From contig JAQJVL010000197.1 of assembly GCA_035578905.1 (NCBI GenBank), positions 403,243-467,242 on the forward strand: 64,000 nucleotides of DNA, in the 5' to 3' direction. A program made the position numbers and the translations under genes. Every line of letters starts with the position of its first letter. Positions within the stretch are counted from its first letter, which is position 1. Below the pieces are notes generated by a model. The model saw only the letters and a program-made list of their open reading frames with translations, ran no database searches and had not been told where the DNA came from. Below are positions 23,936 to 35,647 of this stretch, piece after piece. The stretch comes from Stictocephala bisonia (Eukaryota > Arthropoda > Insecta > Hemiptera > Membracidae).

Positions 23936-26900
23936 ACTTGGTCCTCAAAAGGGCCTTTTTTTGTTTTGTGGTAAGTGACGTAGCTGGGAGATCACAAAAT
24001 CGTGCAGTCCAGCTTCCAGATTTGTTGATCGTGTAGAACTACCCAGGGTATACGTACATCTTAAAAGAATTACTATAGATGCTAGCAACATCACAACACA
24101 AAGTAATGTTAAGTAATGGAAACATGATAATATTGACTTGTTTTCACTCCATAAAAAGATGAATTTTGCCTTAAAAAATATATGTTTTTACTTAAGTGAT
24201 TCCCCACATTTGTAAAAGGTGCCATGCAATGAATAAATATATTGCAATGGATTAAAATAGTTACACTATTATTAATTATATTTCAGTATATAAGTTACAG
24301 TTACAATTATAATTTGATAGCAGATAATTTATTGATTAATTTTTTTTTTTTGTTAAACAGTTTAAAATTACGTGTTAAAGATAACATACTTGCGTGGTGT
24401 GAATTATATTTGATATTAAATTGTTACATTTAAAATGCCTTTAAAATACCAAATTTATATCGTTTTTGTTTATAATCTCGCCTTTGTAAATTTGATGGCA
24501 GGATGTAACTGATCGAGAGTAGGCTGACATTCAAAACGCCAATGGAGACTGATTACAAATTGATATTGTTTGTCACTCCCGGGCAGGCTGATTGACGGCG
24601 CATCGAGGGATGAAATAATTTGTTACTTGCGGAAATTTAAGGGAATAAGTACTACGGTGAAAAATGGATTGAAAAGTTACCACGTACTATTTGCAAAAAT
24701 TTTCATAATTAACGCGATTAAAAAAACAAACTCATTTGTTTCATGTACACTTAGGTTAGTATACATTACATTTTAATGTCAATACTGAGATTATAACATA
24801 AAACCTGAAAGCTTTTAGTATTAATACAAGTTAAATGTGTTTTTTAGTGCTTTTCCGGTGCTTTTACATTTGTATTTTGATACGTTAGATGCGAAATGAA
24901 AAAGGATTGAAACGCTACATAATACATTACTTCTAAAAAAATCAATAAAAAACAACGAAAATATTACCAATTATCAAATATTTGAAGTCTTATACTTTAA
25001 AGACATACACTTTTATTTACTTCTTTATTGTTCATTATTTTAATGTATTTATTAATTAGCTAAATATAATACTTTTTATTTTTAGAGGTAAATGTACTCT
25101 AAAGTGTCAATGTTATATAAGTAACTTCATGAAGTATACTCTTTAATCTTATTAATTAGACGAAAATAAGTTGTAGTTTTGTTAAAAATTCGTAGTTTTA
25201 CAAAAACAGAACATCACTAATAGTCGTATGATTGATTTCGATATATTATGAAAACAATCAAATAGGTGTACTTTTTTTACCTGAGAGAACATTGATATTT
25301 TCTTCTAAAAGATCTTATCAACTAGCCTGTTTTTCTAATAATACTGTTTCAATATTACCTATGTAGATAATGACCAAAAGATTACCTAGATAAATTACCA
25401 CTATATGGAGCACTATAATACCTATGTGTGCCCAGGTTAGATAAAAATGGATTAAAGGTAAGACATTTTACAGGAACTAATGTGTACATTTATAGAACAT
25501 ACCTAAGTTCTTGAAAATCAAATTTACCTTATCAATATTGTAAATTATTGTCGTGTTTGTTATCACAAAAGTTTTTAATCAAAGTAATATTTTTAAAATT
25601 TAGAATTTGTTTTTAAATTTATGAATTTAATCGGGATGGATTTTCGGTAAGAAATTATTAGTAAGAAGAAGGCAGAATATAAAAGAAATAAATTAAAGAG
25701 TACAAAAGGAAAAAAATTAAAAGAAAACATAAGAAAACTTTATAAAAATATACTATCATAATCAATAACAAATTACTTACTATATCAACTGACACAACAT
25801 GTTTGCCTATGTTCAGAAGAACTGTTCAAAACAATACATTAATAACGATTTATTTTATATCTAATAAACATGTATCGTTATTATTTTCAAAGTAATACGA
25901 ACAAATCTTGTTGATTACTATGGAAGTTTCTAACTTAATGGTCTTGTATTTATACTATGTATTTTCTTTTCAAAATTACAGAATGATAAACAGGAAAAAG
26001 TGAGTTTTTATATTTTAAAAACAAGTTGATATCCAGATTCATAAAAGTCGAATCAAACTATGTTAAGTGAAAACCTATTGTTAACATTTTGTTTACAATC
26101 CTACCAAGAGCCAAGATTGTCTGTTAGGTGGGTGGGTACACGACTAGGCATGTACGTGTTAGGTGGGCATAATTAAACGTGAGTGTCTGTTGAGTAGGAG
26201 GGGGTGGGCTCCACACGTTGGCTCTCGATTACCTAACCAAAAAAAGCCATGGATGCGTCAGCCTAAGTCACATAAATGAATTGACTTTTTCCACTTACCA
26301 GATAAACTAAGTATGTTGAGCCTCAAATTTTAATCAAGGTTATAACAATATTCGAAATGGTTTCATTTAGAATTTCTAGATATACAATTTAATATTAATG
26401 TATTTATCTACGACATGGTTATATTTATTGCTTTATAACTAAAATTCAATAAAAATTAAGCATCCACTTTCTTGCCAGGAATTTTTAGTACAACTTTGTA
26501 ACTAACTATATATTTAGTTATCAATTTCATATCAAACAACTGATTAATAATTACATGAGTATTTGTAGAGTTAAAAAAATACAGAATCAAACTATTTATA
26601 AAAGAATAGCTGGAAAACAACAATGTATGGTGTTATTGACAGAATGTTATTTATCAAACCTCTTAAATCAATTCTCCAATCTATAAATCGGTGTTGACAA
26701 ATGGGGAGATAAATCTCTGTTCATGGATTCACCAGTCGAAGCCACCTAGTTACCAATAACCGGTTCAGTAATTTTGACACTTTATTTGGTAGCATTACAC
26801 TACTGAAAATTGCATTTTGTCAATTCATATAATAAATACATTTTCATCAGTAGTATAGTATCTACGCATAATTGTAACAATAGCACTCACTTGAAAAGTA

Positions 26901-27178
26901 TAATAAAACTGTTATGAATGATTCTCTATATTAACAAAAATCAATTGCAATGAATTAAATTTCAACAGTAAAAAATCTACAAATATTTATATATGATAAA
27001 CTCACGTTTAACATAGAAACAACACGTGAAGGGATTGAAGAGATAATTTGATAGGGTCGTGAGGTGATTTTCGTAAGGTTTTCCCTCTTGATATGCTTTT
27101 TAAAGTATGCCATGGTCTTGTAGCCTCCAGATTGAGGTATAGATTGGCATGTTAGGGCACCACTTATCATTCGACTTT
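23936..27178. other. AT-rich non-coding DNA, no gene seen
   Basis: No recognisable gene was found. A small CpG-containing patch lies at 24,570-24,610. A G-rich patch at 26,120-26,215 has repeated gtgggt and ggtgggca words. Confidence 0.55.
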
Positions 27179-27182
27179 ATAT

Positions 27183-28114
27183 TGTGACATCCAGAGTGGC
27201 CTGTGAACCGGTGATGCGGAAGTAATGGATGGGTCGCTGACCACCGGCCCTGCTTGTTTACAACCTTTGGGGCACAATGGCTTACGTATGAACGCCCATA
27301 CCTCTTCAATGGAATTTCTAGATTGTTCTCGGTTGACGAGCTAGCTCTGTCATGGAACTTCGGGCGCAGGGGAATTCAAGAAGCTTCTAGATGGAGACCT
27401 GCAGGTGATATATACGGCCCGGATACCAGCGCGAGTCAGTCAGTCAGTCAGTCAGTCAGTCAGTCAGTCAGTCAGTAAGTGAGTCTAGAGCCTACAGCCC
27501 GGGTGTTTGCAGCGACAGTGAGCTTGAAGTGTCCGAGTATAGTGAAGTGGTCTACGGAGAAGTTACCGGTGAGTGGTTCGTTGTGGGGATCAACGAAGGA
27601 GCAGTGCGGTACTTGTGGACGACTTCTGAAGGGACACTGAAGAAACTGTGAGTGAACTGTTAGCATTGGACTGTAGGTAGTAGGGAATCTAGTAAAGTCA
27701 CTTCGTAGTCAGTAATTGTAAATAATAGTAGGGAATCTAGTAGAGTCACTTTATAGTTAGTAATTGTAAATAATAGCAGAGAATCTAGGAAAGACACTTT
27801 ATAGAGCTAGGAATTGTAATTAAAAGAAGGGAATTTAGTAAAGTCACTTTGCAATTAGTAGTTGTAATTGATTGCCATTTTTTGATGCCATCTAAGATTG
27901 TAAATATAAATTAGTTTAACTGTAACAGTAGGCCTAATAGTAAATTGTAATTTTCACAATAGTTTAAAGTTAAGGAAATAATCCATTTAATTATAATAAG
28001 TTAATTAATTTTATATATTCAATAATTTAGTAATTGTTTAGTATATCGTGTTGCTTATTTGTAAAACCCACATAGTGATTAATTATTTATAAATTAGGAC
28101 GTAAAAACGTCACA
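27183..28114 (+). repeat. 5' LTR of Gypsy element 1
   Basis: The LTR starts tgtgacatcc and ends acgtcaca, with 6-bp inverted ends. It contains a (gtca)n run at 27,436-27,480 and four tandem copies of a roughly 49-bp unit at 27,680-27,875 (agggaatctagtaaagtcac type, at 49, 48 and 50 bp spacing). Such short repeats in LTRs often carry enhancer or promoter function, but I cannot show that here. Confidence 0.93.
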
Positions 28115-28115
28115 C

Positions 28116-28133
28116 TGGTGTCAGAAGTGGGAT
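28116..28133 (+). other. Primer-binding site, tRNA-Leu type
   Basis: TGGTGTCAGAAGTGGGAT begins one base after the LTR. It is complementary to the 3' end of animal tRNA-Leu including CCA, as far as I recall that tRNA sequence. It would prime minus-strand cDNA synthesis. Confidence 0.8.
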
Positions 28134-28249
28134 TGATTTGTTGAGCAACACGTTTAATAGTTTTATTTATTGATAGTTATTGTTAAGCTGTTTATTGAAT
28201 TCATTTACTGTAATTCTATATTGTTCAGACGTAGTTTTACAAAATAACG

Positions 28250-29659
28250 ATGGCATCTAGTGGAGTTAAGTTAGTAGACTTAAAAGTGGCTGATTTAAAG
28301 CGGGAGTTAGAAGAAAGGGACTTAGATCATACTGGAACAAAATCAGTTGTAGTAAGTAGACTTAAGCAGGCAATGCTAGAAGCAGGGGATGATCCAGAAA
28401 CATTCCTTTTTGAAACTGAAGCTAGTACACTTAAGTCTATGATTACCAGAAATGCAGAGAAATTACATAAATTACAAAATGACTTAAAAGGTGACTTAAA
28501 AGAAGTGAAAGATGACTTAACCGAAAAACTAAATAGTAATTGTAAAACCTTGAGGGAAGAGTTAGCTACAGAATTTAATTATAAAATTTGTCAAGTTGAA
28601 GACGAATTTAAAAAACAATTAGATAAGTGTTCGAACGAATTAAAAAAACAATTAGATGACCTATCGAAGCAATTAGGTGATAGGATTAGGGTTTTAGAAG
28701 AAATGGTTCACGGGAGGAAGGAGTCAATAACCTGCAACGAACCACCTGGGATCTCAGGAAGTGGACAGCAACCGCCCAGCCTGGAACCTCGGCCCAGTGT
28801 GAGTCCACCCGTAAATAACCCAAGTTTGCTAACCTTTGACGGAAAGATGTCCTGGGAAGATTTTATTACTTTGTTTGAGACTGCCGCTGCTGTCTACAAT
28901 TGGCCATCATCAGCGAAGGCGTCCATGTTGTGCCTTTCACTTCGTGGAGAAGCTCTGAGCGTACTGCAAACCGTTCCACCTGCTGAGCGACAGAATTACG
29001 AAGATTTGATTAGACGGTTGGAAATGCGGTTTGGACATAAACACATGGAACTGGTCTACAGATCTCAGCTCAGGAGTCGTCACCAGAAGTCCAATGAGAG
29101 TCTTCAAGAATTCGAAGCTGACATCGCACGATTAGTGAGGGGCGCTTATCCCACAGTGGACGAAGCTATCTACGAGAGCCTATCCATTGAAAGGTTCCCC
29201 GATGGGCTGCGGGATGCTGAGACGCAGCAGGCTGTAAAGTTGGCCCGGCCTAACACTTTAAACGAGGCCCTGACGCAAGCCTTAGAGATTGAGGCCGTAA
29301 AGCAATCCGTCCGGGGCCAGGCACGTCTGCGAGGAGTCTACGCAGAGGAAGAAAAACCTATGAAGATAGAAGACATCGTAAGAAAAGTGCTTGATGCCCT
29401 GAGGGACCGGAAGAAGGAGATTCGCTGTTGGGGGTGTGGAGAGTTAGGCCATTACCGAAGTAAATGCCCGAGTAAAGCCTCTCGGGGGCAGAGGCAGGGA
29501 AAACTAAACAGGGTTGATGGGAAGGGGCAACTGTCAACCCAGCGTCTTCAAGAATACAACTTCACCTCTGAACACCGACGAGGGAGAAACCATTCCAATG
29601 CCGACGCCCTGTCTCGCCGACTTTGCCCAGAGGGTTGTAAGCACTGCTCCAAGGTATAA
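28250..29659 (+). CDS. Gag of Gypsy 1 with N-terminal SAP domain, fused to an RNase H tail
   Basis: The protein has 469 codons from an ATG 136 bp downstream of the LTR. Residues about 8-43 (LKVADLKRELEERDLDH...VVVSRLKQAM) look like a SAP DNA-binding motif. About 60-155 is a charged coiled coil. About 190-350 is a retrotransposon Gag domain. Residues 392-406 form a CX2CX4HX4C zinc knuckle (CWGCGELGHYRSKC). From about residue 431 the frame runs into RLQEYNF and NADALSRR, which belong to the end of a pol RNase H domain. An in-frame deletion of protease, RT and most of RNase H therefore joined gag to pol at about 29,500-29,545. A TAA ends it at 29,657-29,659. The capsid and nucleocapsid parts look intact. 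Confidence 0.88.
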   Translation: MASSGVKLVDLKVADLKRELEERDLDHTGTKSVVVSRLKQAMLEAGDDPETFLFETEASTLKSMITRNAEKLHKLQNDLKGDLKEVKDDLTEKLNSNCKTLREELATEFNYKICQVEDEFKKQLDKCSNELKKQLDDLSKQLGDRIRVLEEMVHGRKESITCNEPPGISGSGQQPPSLEPRPSVSPPVNNPSLLTFDGKMSWEDFITLFETAAAVYNWPSSAKASMLCLSLRGEALSVLQTVPPAERQNYEDLIRRLEMRFGHKHMELVYRSQLRSRHQKSNESLQEFEADIARLVRGAYPTVDEAIYESLSIERFPDGLRDAETQQAVKLARPNTLNEALTQALEIEAVKQSVRGQARLRGVYAEEEKPMKIEDIVRKVLDALRDRKKEIRCWGCGELGHYRSKCPSKASRGQRQGKLNRVDGKGQLSTQRLQEYNFTSEHRRGRNHSNADALSRRLCPEGCKHCSKV

Positions 29660-31033
29660 GAAAGGAATCCGTCCGTGGAAGTGCGTTGTGTCTCTTTGGA
29701 GCCGTCTAGTGGATGGGAGCCGGAGGAACTACGTAAAGAACAGCTTGAGGATAGTGAGGTTGGACCACTGCTGCGGGAGAAGGAATCGAGGGCTTGTCCT
29801 AGCTGGGAAAACATTGCAGCTAGGAACCATGTGTATAAGAGCTACTGGGCACAGTGGGACTCAATGAAGGTTAAGAACGGAGTGCTTATAAGAATCTGGG
29901 AGGCCCCTAATGGTAGGAAGCAGATTGAAGAGATTGTGCTCCCCAAAAGTAAAAGAAAGGAAGTGCTGGAGGAGATCCACAATGGAGCATCTGGTGGGCA
30001 CTTAGGTGTCAACAGAATGGTGGACAAGCTACGTCAGCGGTTCTATTGGTTGAACTTGAGGGCTGATGTAGAGAAGTGGTGCCGCCAATGTGATGTCTGT
30101 ACTGGAAGCCGAGGGCCACAAACAAGAAGTCGAGGCAGAATGCAACAGTACAACGTTGGGGCACTCTTCGAGAGGATCGCCATCGACATCGCCGGTCCAT
30201 TTCCCATGTCAGATGCAGGAAATAAATATCTCCTGGTGGTCATGGACTACTTTACGAAATGGCCAGAAGTATACGCCATACCAAATCAAGAAGCCGCAAC
30301 AGTGGCTGGGTGTTTGGTGAACGAATTCATCTGTCGGTATGGAGTGCCACGTGAGCTGCACAGTGACCAAGGGACGAACTTCGGATCCCTGTTGTTGAAG
30401 AAGGTGCTTCAGCGTCTCGGAGTGCACAAGACACGGACAACTACACTTCATCCGCAATATGATGGGATGGTCGAGATATACATAAAGACACTTGTTGGAC
30501 ACCTCAGGAAAGTTGTGTCCACCAATCAGCGGGATTGGGATCGGAAGGTGCCCATTTTCCTCCTGGCGTACAGATCTTCGGTCCACGATACTACGGGTTT
30601 CACCCCAGCGAGGATGATCTTCGGAAGGGAGCTGCGGCTGCCCAGTGACCTCATGTTCGGCTTGCCACCTGACGCAAAGCAGCCCGCGATGGACTACGCC
30701 TGCGAGCTCGTCGTCCACCTACACGACACTCACGAGTTCGCTCGTCAGCACCTAAAAATGGCCAGTGACAAAATGAAAGCTCGCTACGACCGGCAAGCCA
30801 ATTCGACTGGATTCCAGGTGAACGACCTGGTGTGGCTCTACAGTCCCCTCCGGAAAAAGGGGAGATGCCCGAAATTTCAACAGGATTGGCAAGGACCTTA
30901 TCGGGTAGTGACACGAATCAACGATGTGGTCTACAGGATTCAAAGACACCCAAGAGGCAAGATGCTTGTGGTCCACCTTGATCGCCTAGCACCGTACCAT
31001 GGAGCGGAAGCTGATCGGGACGATCAGCCTTAA
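29660..31033 (+). pseudogene. Integrase of Gypsy 1, cut off from its start by a TAA
   Basis: This frame is the same as gag and continues directly after the TAA at 29,657-29,659. In an intact element it would be read as the C-terminal part of pol. It has the N-terminal HHCC zinc site (HNGASGGH then CRQCDVC), a DDE core with Asp in AIDIAGPF, Asp in LHSDQGTNF and Glu in GMVEIYIKTL, and a C-terminal GPY-like region (WQGPYRVV...VVHLDRLAPY). It ends with TAA just before the polypurine tract. All three acidic residues are kept. No ATG gives the full domain, since the first in-frame GTG is at 29,675, so expression would need read-through. Confidence 0.85.
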
Positions 31034-31044
31034 GGAGGGGGCAG
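31031..31044 (+). other. Polypurine tract of Gypsy 1
   Basis: The purine run taaggagggggcag lies immediately before the 3' LTR start and would prime plus-strand DNA synthesis. Confidence 0.8.
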
Positions 31045-31977
31045 TGTGACATCCAGAGTGGCCTGTGAACCGGTGATGCGGAAGTAATGGATGGGTCGCT
31101 GACCACCTGCCCTGCTTGTTTATAACCTTTGGGGCACAATGGCTTACGCATGAATGCCCATACCTCTTCAATAGAATTTCTAGATTGTTCTCGGTTGACG
31201 AGCTAGCTCTGTCATGGAACTTCGGGCGCAGGGGAATTCAAGAAGCTTATAGATGGAGACCTGCAGGTGATATATACGGCCCGGATACCAGCGCGAGTCA
31301 GTCAGTCAGTCAGTCAGTCAGTCAGTCAGTCAGTCAGTCAGTGAGTCTAGAGCCTACAGCCCGGGTGTTTGCAGCGACAGTGAGCATGAAGTGTCCGAGT
31401 ATAGTGAAGTGGTCTACGGAGAAGTTACCGGTGAGTGGTTCGTTGTGGGGATCAACGAAGGAGCAGTGCGGTACTTGTGGACGACTTCTGAAGGGACACT
31501 GAAGAAACTGTGAGTGAACTGTTAGCATTGGACTGTAGGTAGTAGGGAATCTAGTAAAGTCACTTCGTAGTCAGTAATTGTAAATAATAGTAGGGAATCT
31601 AGTAGAGTCACTTTATAGTTAGTAATTGTAAATAATAGCAGAGAATCTAGGAAAGCCACTTTATAGAGCTAGGAATTGTAATTAAAAGAAGGGAATTTAG
31701 TAAAGTCACTTTGCAATTAGTAGTTGTAATTGATTGCCATTTTTTGATGCCATCTAAGATTGTAAATATAAATTAGTTTAACTGTAACAGTAGGCCTAAT
31801 AGTAAATTGTACTTTTCACAATAGTTTAAAGTTAAGGAAATAATCCATTTAATTATAATAAGTTAATTAATTTTATATATTCAATAAATTTAGTAATTGT
31901 TTAGTATATCGTGTTGCTTATTTGTAAAACCCACATAGTGATTAATTATTTATAAATTAGGACGTAAAAACGTCACA
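31045..31977 (+). repeat. 3' LTR of Gypsy element 1
   Basis: It matches the 5' LTR throughout, with ten substitutions and one extra A seen by eye (aataaattt versus aataattt near 31,885). The (gtca)n run has the same length but one base change. Confidence 0.93.
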
Positions 31978-31981
31978 ATAT

Positions 31982-33493
31982 CTTCTCATTATACTTTAAA
32001 AGTCACTTATCTTTGTTATTACCAAATCCAATTTATTTACTTCTCCTTGGCTTCTCATCAAAGAACTAAATGTCCTTGCCATTAAAAACCTGTAGGGCTA
32101 TATTTAAAATGTGTTAAACATTTTATTTTTAATAATTTCAAAGATATGTTTAAAAACACACAGTATATAGTTTAAATTCCATAAACAAAGTTTACTACGC
32201 GTAAACTATTTTTTACTCGGGGTTTTCTTATACTTTAAAATTTTTTTCCTATATTTTATTTTCTTAGTAAAATTTTTTTATAATTCTTAAAATGTATTTT
32301 GGTCAAAGTGAATGATTGTAAAGACCTCTTAAAAATTAAAGTGAACGATTTAAGATGAAAATAGGATTTTATATCAGTAAGAACGATAATACGTATAAAT
32401 ATTTTCGTTAGTAATTACTATAATATATACTTACAAATATTTTACCATCTTTAGCTTCATTTTTCATCACTATTATTAATATAGCTTATCCCTGTCCTAC
32501 TTTATGGCAATTATAATTTATTTGTTAGTGGCTGGCTGATATTCACTAAAACAAGATATCTCAGGGATAACAAACTTTACTGCAAATTAACTTTGTGTAA
32601 TTTTTACAAATATGATATAATTTGTTTAAACAATTTATCTGTCGTGTATTTAAATCAATGATCGTATATTTATGGAATAAATACTTTTTGGACGGAATTT
32701 AATTGAAAATAGGATGTAAGAAAAAATCAATAATATTACATAATTTACAAAATGGTTTAAATCACGTAAACTACAACATATTCTAGATACGTGTGCAGAA
32801 AGTAAATTACAAGTTGAGATAACTATTTAAATGGATTTTCATTTTATCCTGTAAAGTACGATACGGACTTTGTATGCTAGAACAATGAAACTGTCAAAAA
32901 GCAAGCTCCATTATCTATAATCAAAATTGAATAGGAATTATTTTTTTCTGAATACGACTAAATATAAAAGGTTTGATGTTAAATTAATACCCATACATCA
33001 TATTATGTTTCTTTACTCTGAATAATTTTCAACAAAATGTTAGTTTACACTTTTGTAGGTTTTACTATAACTACACATTACGAATTAAATATTTTAGAAG
33101 AAAAAAACCCCCAAAAATATGACGCAACTTAAAAAAAAGACTAAACTAAAAAAATGTAAAGAAATGGACATAATACTTGTAAATTTAACCTTGCATAATA
33201 TAACGTAATTTACGTTATATTAATATTCTATGATATATTACACAGGTTAAAAAAAAATATGTTTTAAAATTGTTTGGAATTTGATAACTGATTTTTATGT
33301 ATTTTTCAGCGCTGATTGCAAAAATGCAATCCATTTTTTTCTATCACGTAAGGTTTTCTCACAAAAAAGGAATTACTTTTTGGTATAATAACAAAATTTT
33401 AGCAATTTTTCAAATTTTTTCTTAAGTTAAAGGATTTTATTTCATGTATAATACATGTTATAAACTACATATCTAGTACACTTACATTTCTCT
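31982..33493. other. AT-rich non-coding DNA, no gene seen
   Basis: No coding frame or array was seen. It separates the Gypsy 1 insertion from the minus-strand gene family at 33.5 kb. Confidence 0.6.
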
Positions 33494-35209
33494 TTAAGCT
33501 CCTAAGTCCTTATAGTAACGCTTTTGCTTTCCGTCGAAGCTTCTTTTATTGCTTTTCCGGCTGTGTACTCGTTGAGGGTCATCTCGTTTTAGCATCCAGC
33601 AGTAGTCAGCTATCATGTTGACGTTCCATCTTCCTTGATACCTTCTTTCCATTTCCTTGATATCTTGGTGGAATCTTTCACCCTGCTCTTCACTTACATC
33701 ACCAAGGTTTGCAGGGAAGTAGTCTAGATGTGAATGGAGGAAATGAACTTTAATGCTCATGTTTTAATGCTCCCAGCTTCTTAAAGTTGTCGAGCATGTC
33801 TGCGACGATTGTCTTGTAGTTAGGATCTTTTTTGTTTCCTAGGAAACCGGTAACAACTAGTTTAAAAGATGTCCATGCTGTTTTTTCATTTGTTTCCATT
33901 TTGTCCATACAATTGGGATCTCTCATCAGTTTTCTAATGTCTGGTCCGACAAAGACTCCTTCCTTTAGTTTTACCTCGGATAAACCAGGAAACTGTCCAC
34001 AAAGATACTTGAAACACTCCCCTTCTTTTGGCAATGCCTTTACAAATTGTTTCATTAACCCCAACTTAATGTGGAGTGGTGGTAGTAATACCTTTTTGGG
34101 ATCCACAAGGCTTTTCCTCTCAACATTTTTAACCCTCACCTGTAAGGTTTTTCTCAAGGGCCAAACTTTTTTATGTAGTGTTGCTTTCTGTCTCTACTGT
34201 CCCATTCACAGAGAAAGCAAGGGAACTTTGTATAACCACTTTGTTGACCAAGCAGCATTGAGATCACTTTGAAATCACCACATAGTGTCCATTTATGGTC
34301 TGCATAGCAGAGTTTGTTTAAAACCAGTTCGAGGTTTTCATACCATTCTTTCAAGTGAACAGAATGTCCTACTGGCATAGAAGCATACTTATTGCCATTG
34401 TGTAGAAGCACTGCTTTAAGGCTTCTTTTTGAAGAATCTATAAAAAGTCTCCACTCATCAGGAGCATATTCTATTTTGAAACGTGCCATAGGTCCAGGAA
34501 CATCACTACAAAACACCAAGTCACCTTCTTGAGAGAAAAAAGATACAAACTCCTTTTCCCTGGAACGATACCAAGAAAAGGACGTACCCGGAGCCAACAT
34601 ATTTTTATCTTTTAATCTAGACCCTAAAAGTTCTGCCGAGTCTTTAGGAAGACCTAGATCTCTAACTAAATCATTCAGTTCAGATTGTGAGAATGGAACG
34701 GGATCGGTTGTGCCAGGATCGTAGCCATCACTGTCTTCTTCACTTTCACCTAGCTGAGCCAATGGCTCGTGGTCATCCAAAATACCATCCAAAGAAACTG
34801 GAGGAGAGGGTATTGGTACTTCAGGTCCATGAGGAACAGGGTGAATGGCTGATTTGATGTTAGGGTAAGAAATATCCTTTTTGTTTTTCAAATTGAAACC
34901 TTGAACATTGCAAGAACAAAAATAGCAGTCATCACTATGGTTTTTGGGCTCCCTCCAAACCATTGGTATTCCAAAACGAAATGACTGCTTTTTACCTTGA
35001 AACCATTGTCTCAGTTCTTCAACACACACTGAACAAACTTTGTGTGGGGCCCAAGACTTGTCTTGATCACCCAACTTTATACCAAAATAGGCAAAATATA
35101 CCTTTTCAACAAAATCGGAAATGTTTCTTTGTTGCTTTTTAACTGTATAGTTACCACAAATGTAGCAGAAGCAATCTGGTGAGTTGATACATCCTCTGGT
35201 AGCTATTTT
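33494..35209 (-). pseudogene. Frameshifted copy of a multi-copy, transposase-like protein family
   Basis: Three overlapping minus-strand frames make one protein: 35,209-34,154, 34,157-33,750 and 33,760-33,494. The first is open upstream of its first ATG (35,074) and begins with an RGCINSPDCFCYICG block. It continues with VCSVCVEELRQW, WREPKNHSDDCYFC and a cysteine pair PCFLCEW. Breaks fall at a run of A's near 34,175 and just before 33,760. I recognise these blocks, and HFLHSHLDYFP...EQGERFHQD, as recurring in many arthropod and hydra genome copies, usually unnamed. Asp in RLFIDSS (residue 213 of the ATG-based frame), Asp in LCGDFK (267) and Glu in EQGERFH could form an RNase H-type acidic triad. 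That is inference. No terminal inverted repeats were found, and a TGA sits just upstream at 35,212-35,210. Confidence 0.6.
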
Positions 35210-35499
35210 TCATAAAACAACTTCACACCACAAGAAAACAATCTGTTTAGGATGATGCCTTGAATTATGTTCTTTGTAGTTCGATAAAAAATCACTGAAA
35301 GTTATTTGATTCACACTTTATTGCCAACTATCCGTGTGTCACGAGATATCATTTAATACTACTCTCACAATCACTACCTCAAATCACTAGTAACCACAGC
35401 ACGTGAACAGCACAGAGTGAAGAGATACTGTGAACTGAAGAACAGGTAGCAGAAGCACACTGCTTGGTGATGGGGAGGGGGATGGGCACTGTGGCAGAC

Positions 35500-35647
35500 A
35501 GGCACTGACATGAAAGATGCTCAATGAGTCAGTAAGTGGATGGCGAGGGAGGGGAGGCAATGGACAAGCACCGACATGAAAGATGCTCAGTGAGTCAGTA
35601 AGTGGATGGCGAGGGAGGGGAGGCAATGGACAAGCACCGACATGAAA
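35500..35647 (+). repeat. 66-bp tandem repeat (just over two units)
   Basis: The word gacatgaa recurs at 35,507, 35,573 and 35,639, exactly 66 bp apart, with nearly identical GC-richer units (agtaagtggatggcgaggg). It lies upstream of the minus-strand family gene and might belong to that element's 5' region. Confidence 0.85.

Larger units (their letters stand above)
27183..31977 (+). mobile_element. Ty3/Gypsy retrotransposon 1, complete ends but internally deleted
   Basis: Two 932/933-bp LTRs flank a 2.93-kb interior with a primer-binding site, gag, integrase and polypurine tract. A 4-bp target duplication atat lies at 27,179-27,182 and 31,978-31,981. LTR ends are tgtgac...gtcaca. By eye the LTRs differ by ten substitutions and one single-base indel, which suggests a fairly recent insertion. 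Protease, reverse transcriptase and most of RNase H are missing, so it is a non-autonomous derivative. Confidence 0.92.

Noticed and set aside
30209..30718. Minus-strand ORF of 169 codons across the Gypsy 1 integrase
   Set aside because: It is antisense to a clear integrase with conserved motifs, and its own translation has no recognisable domain.
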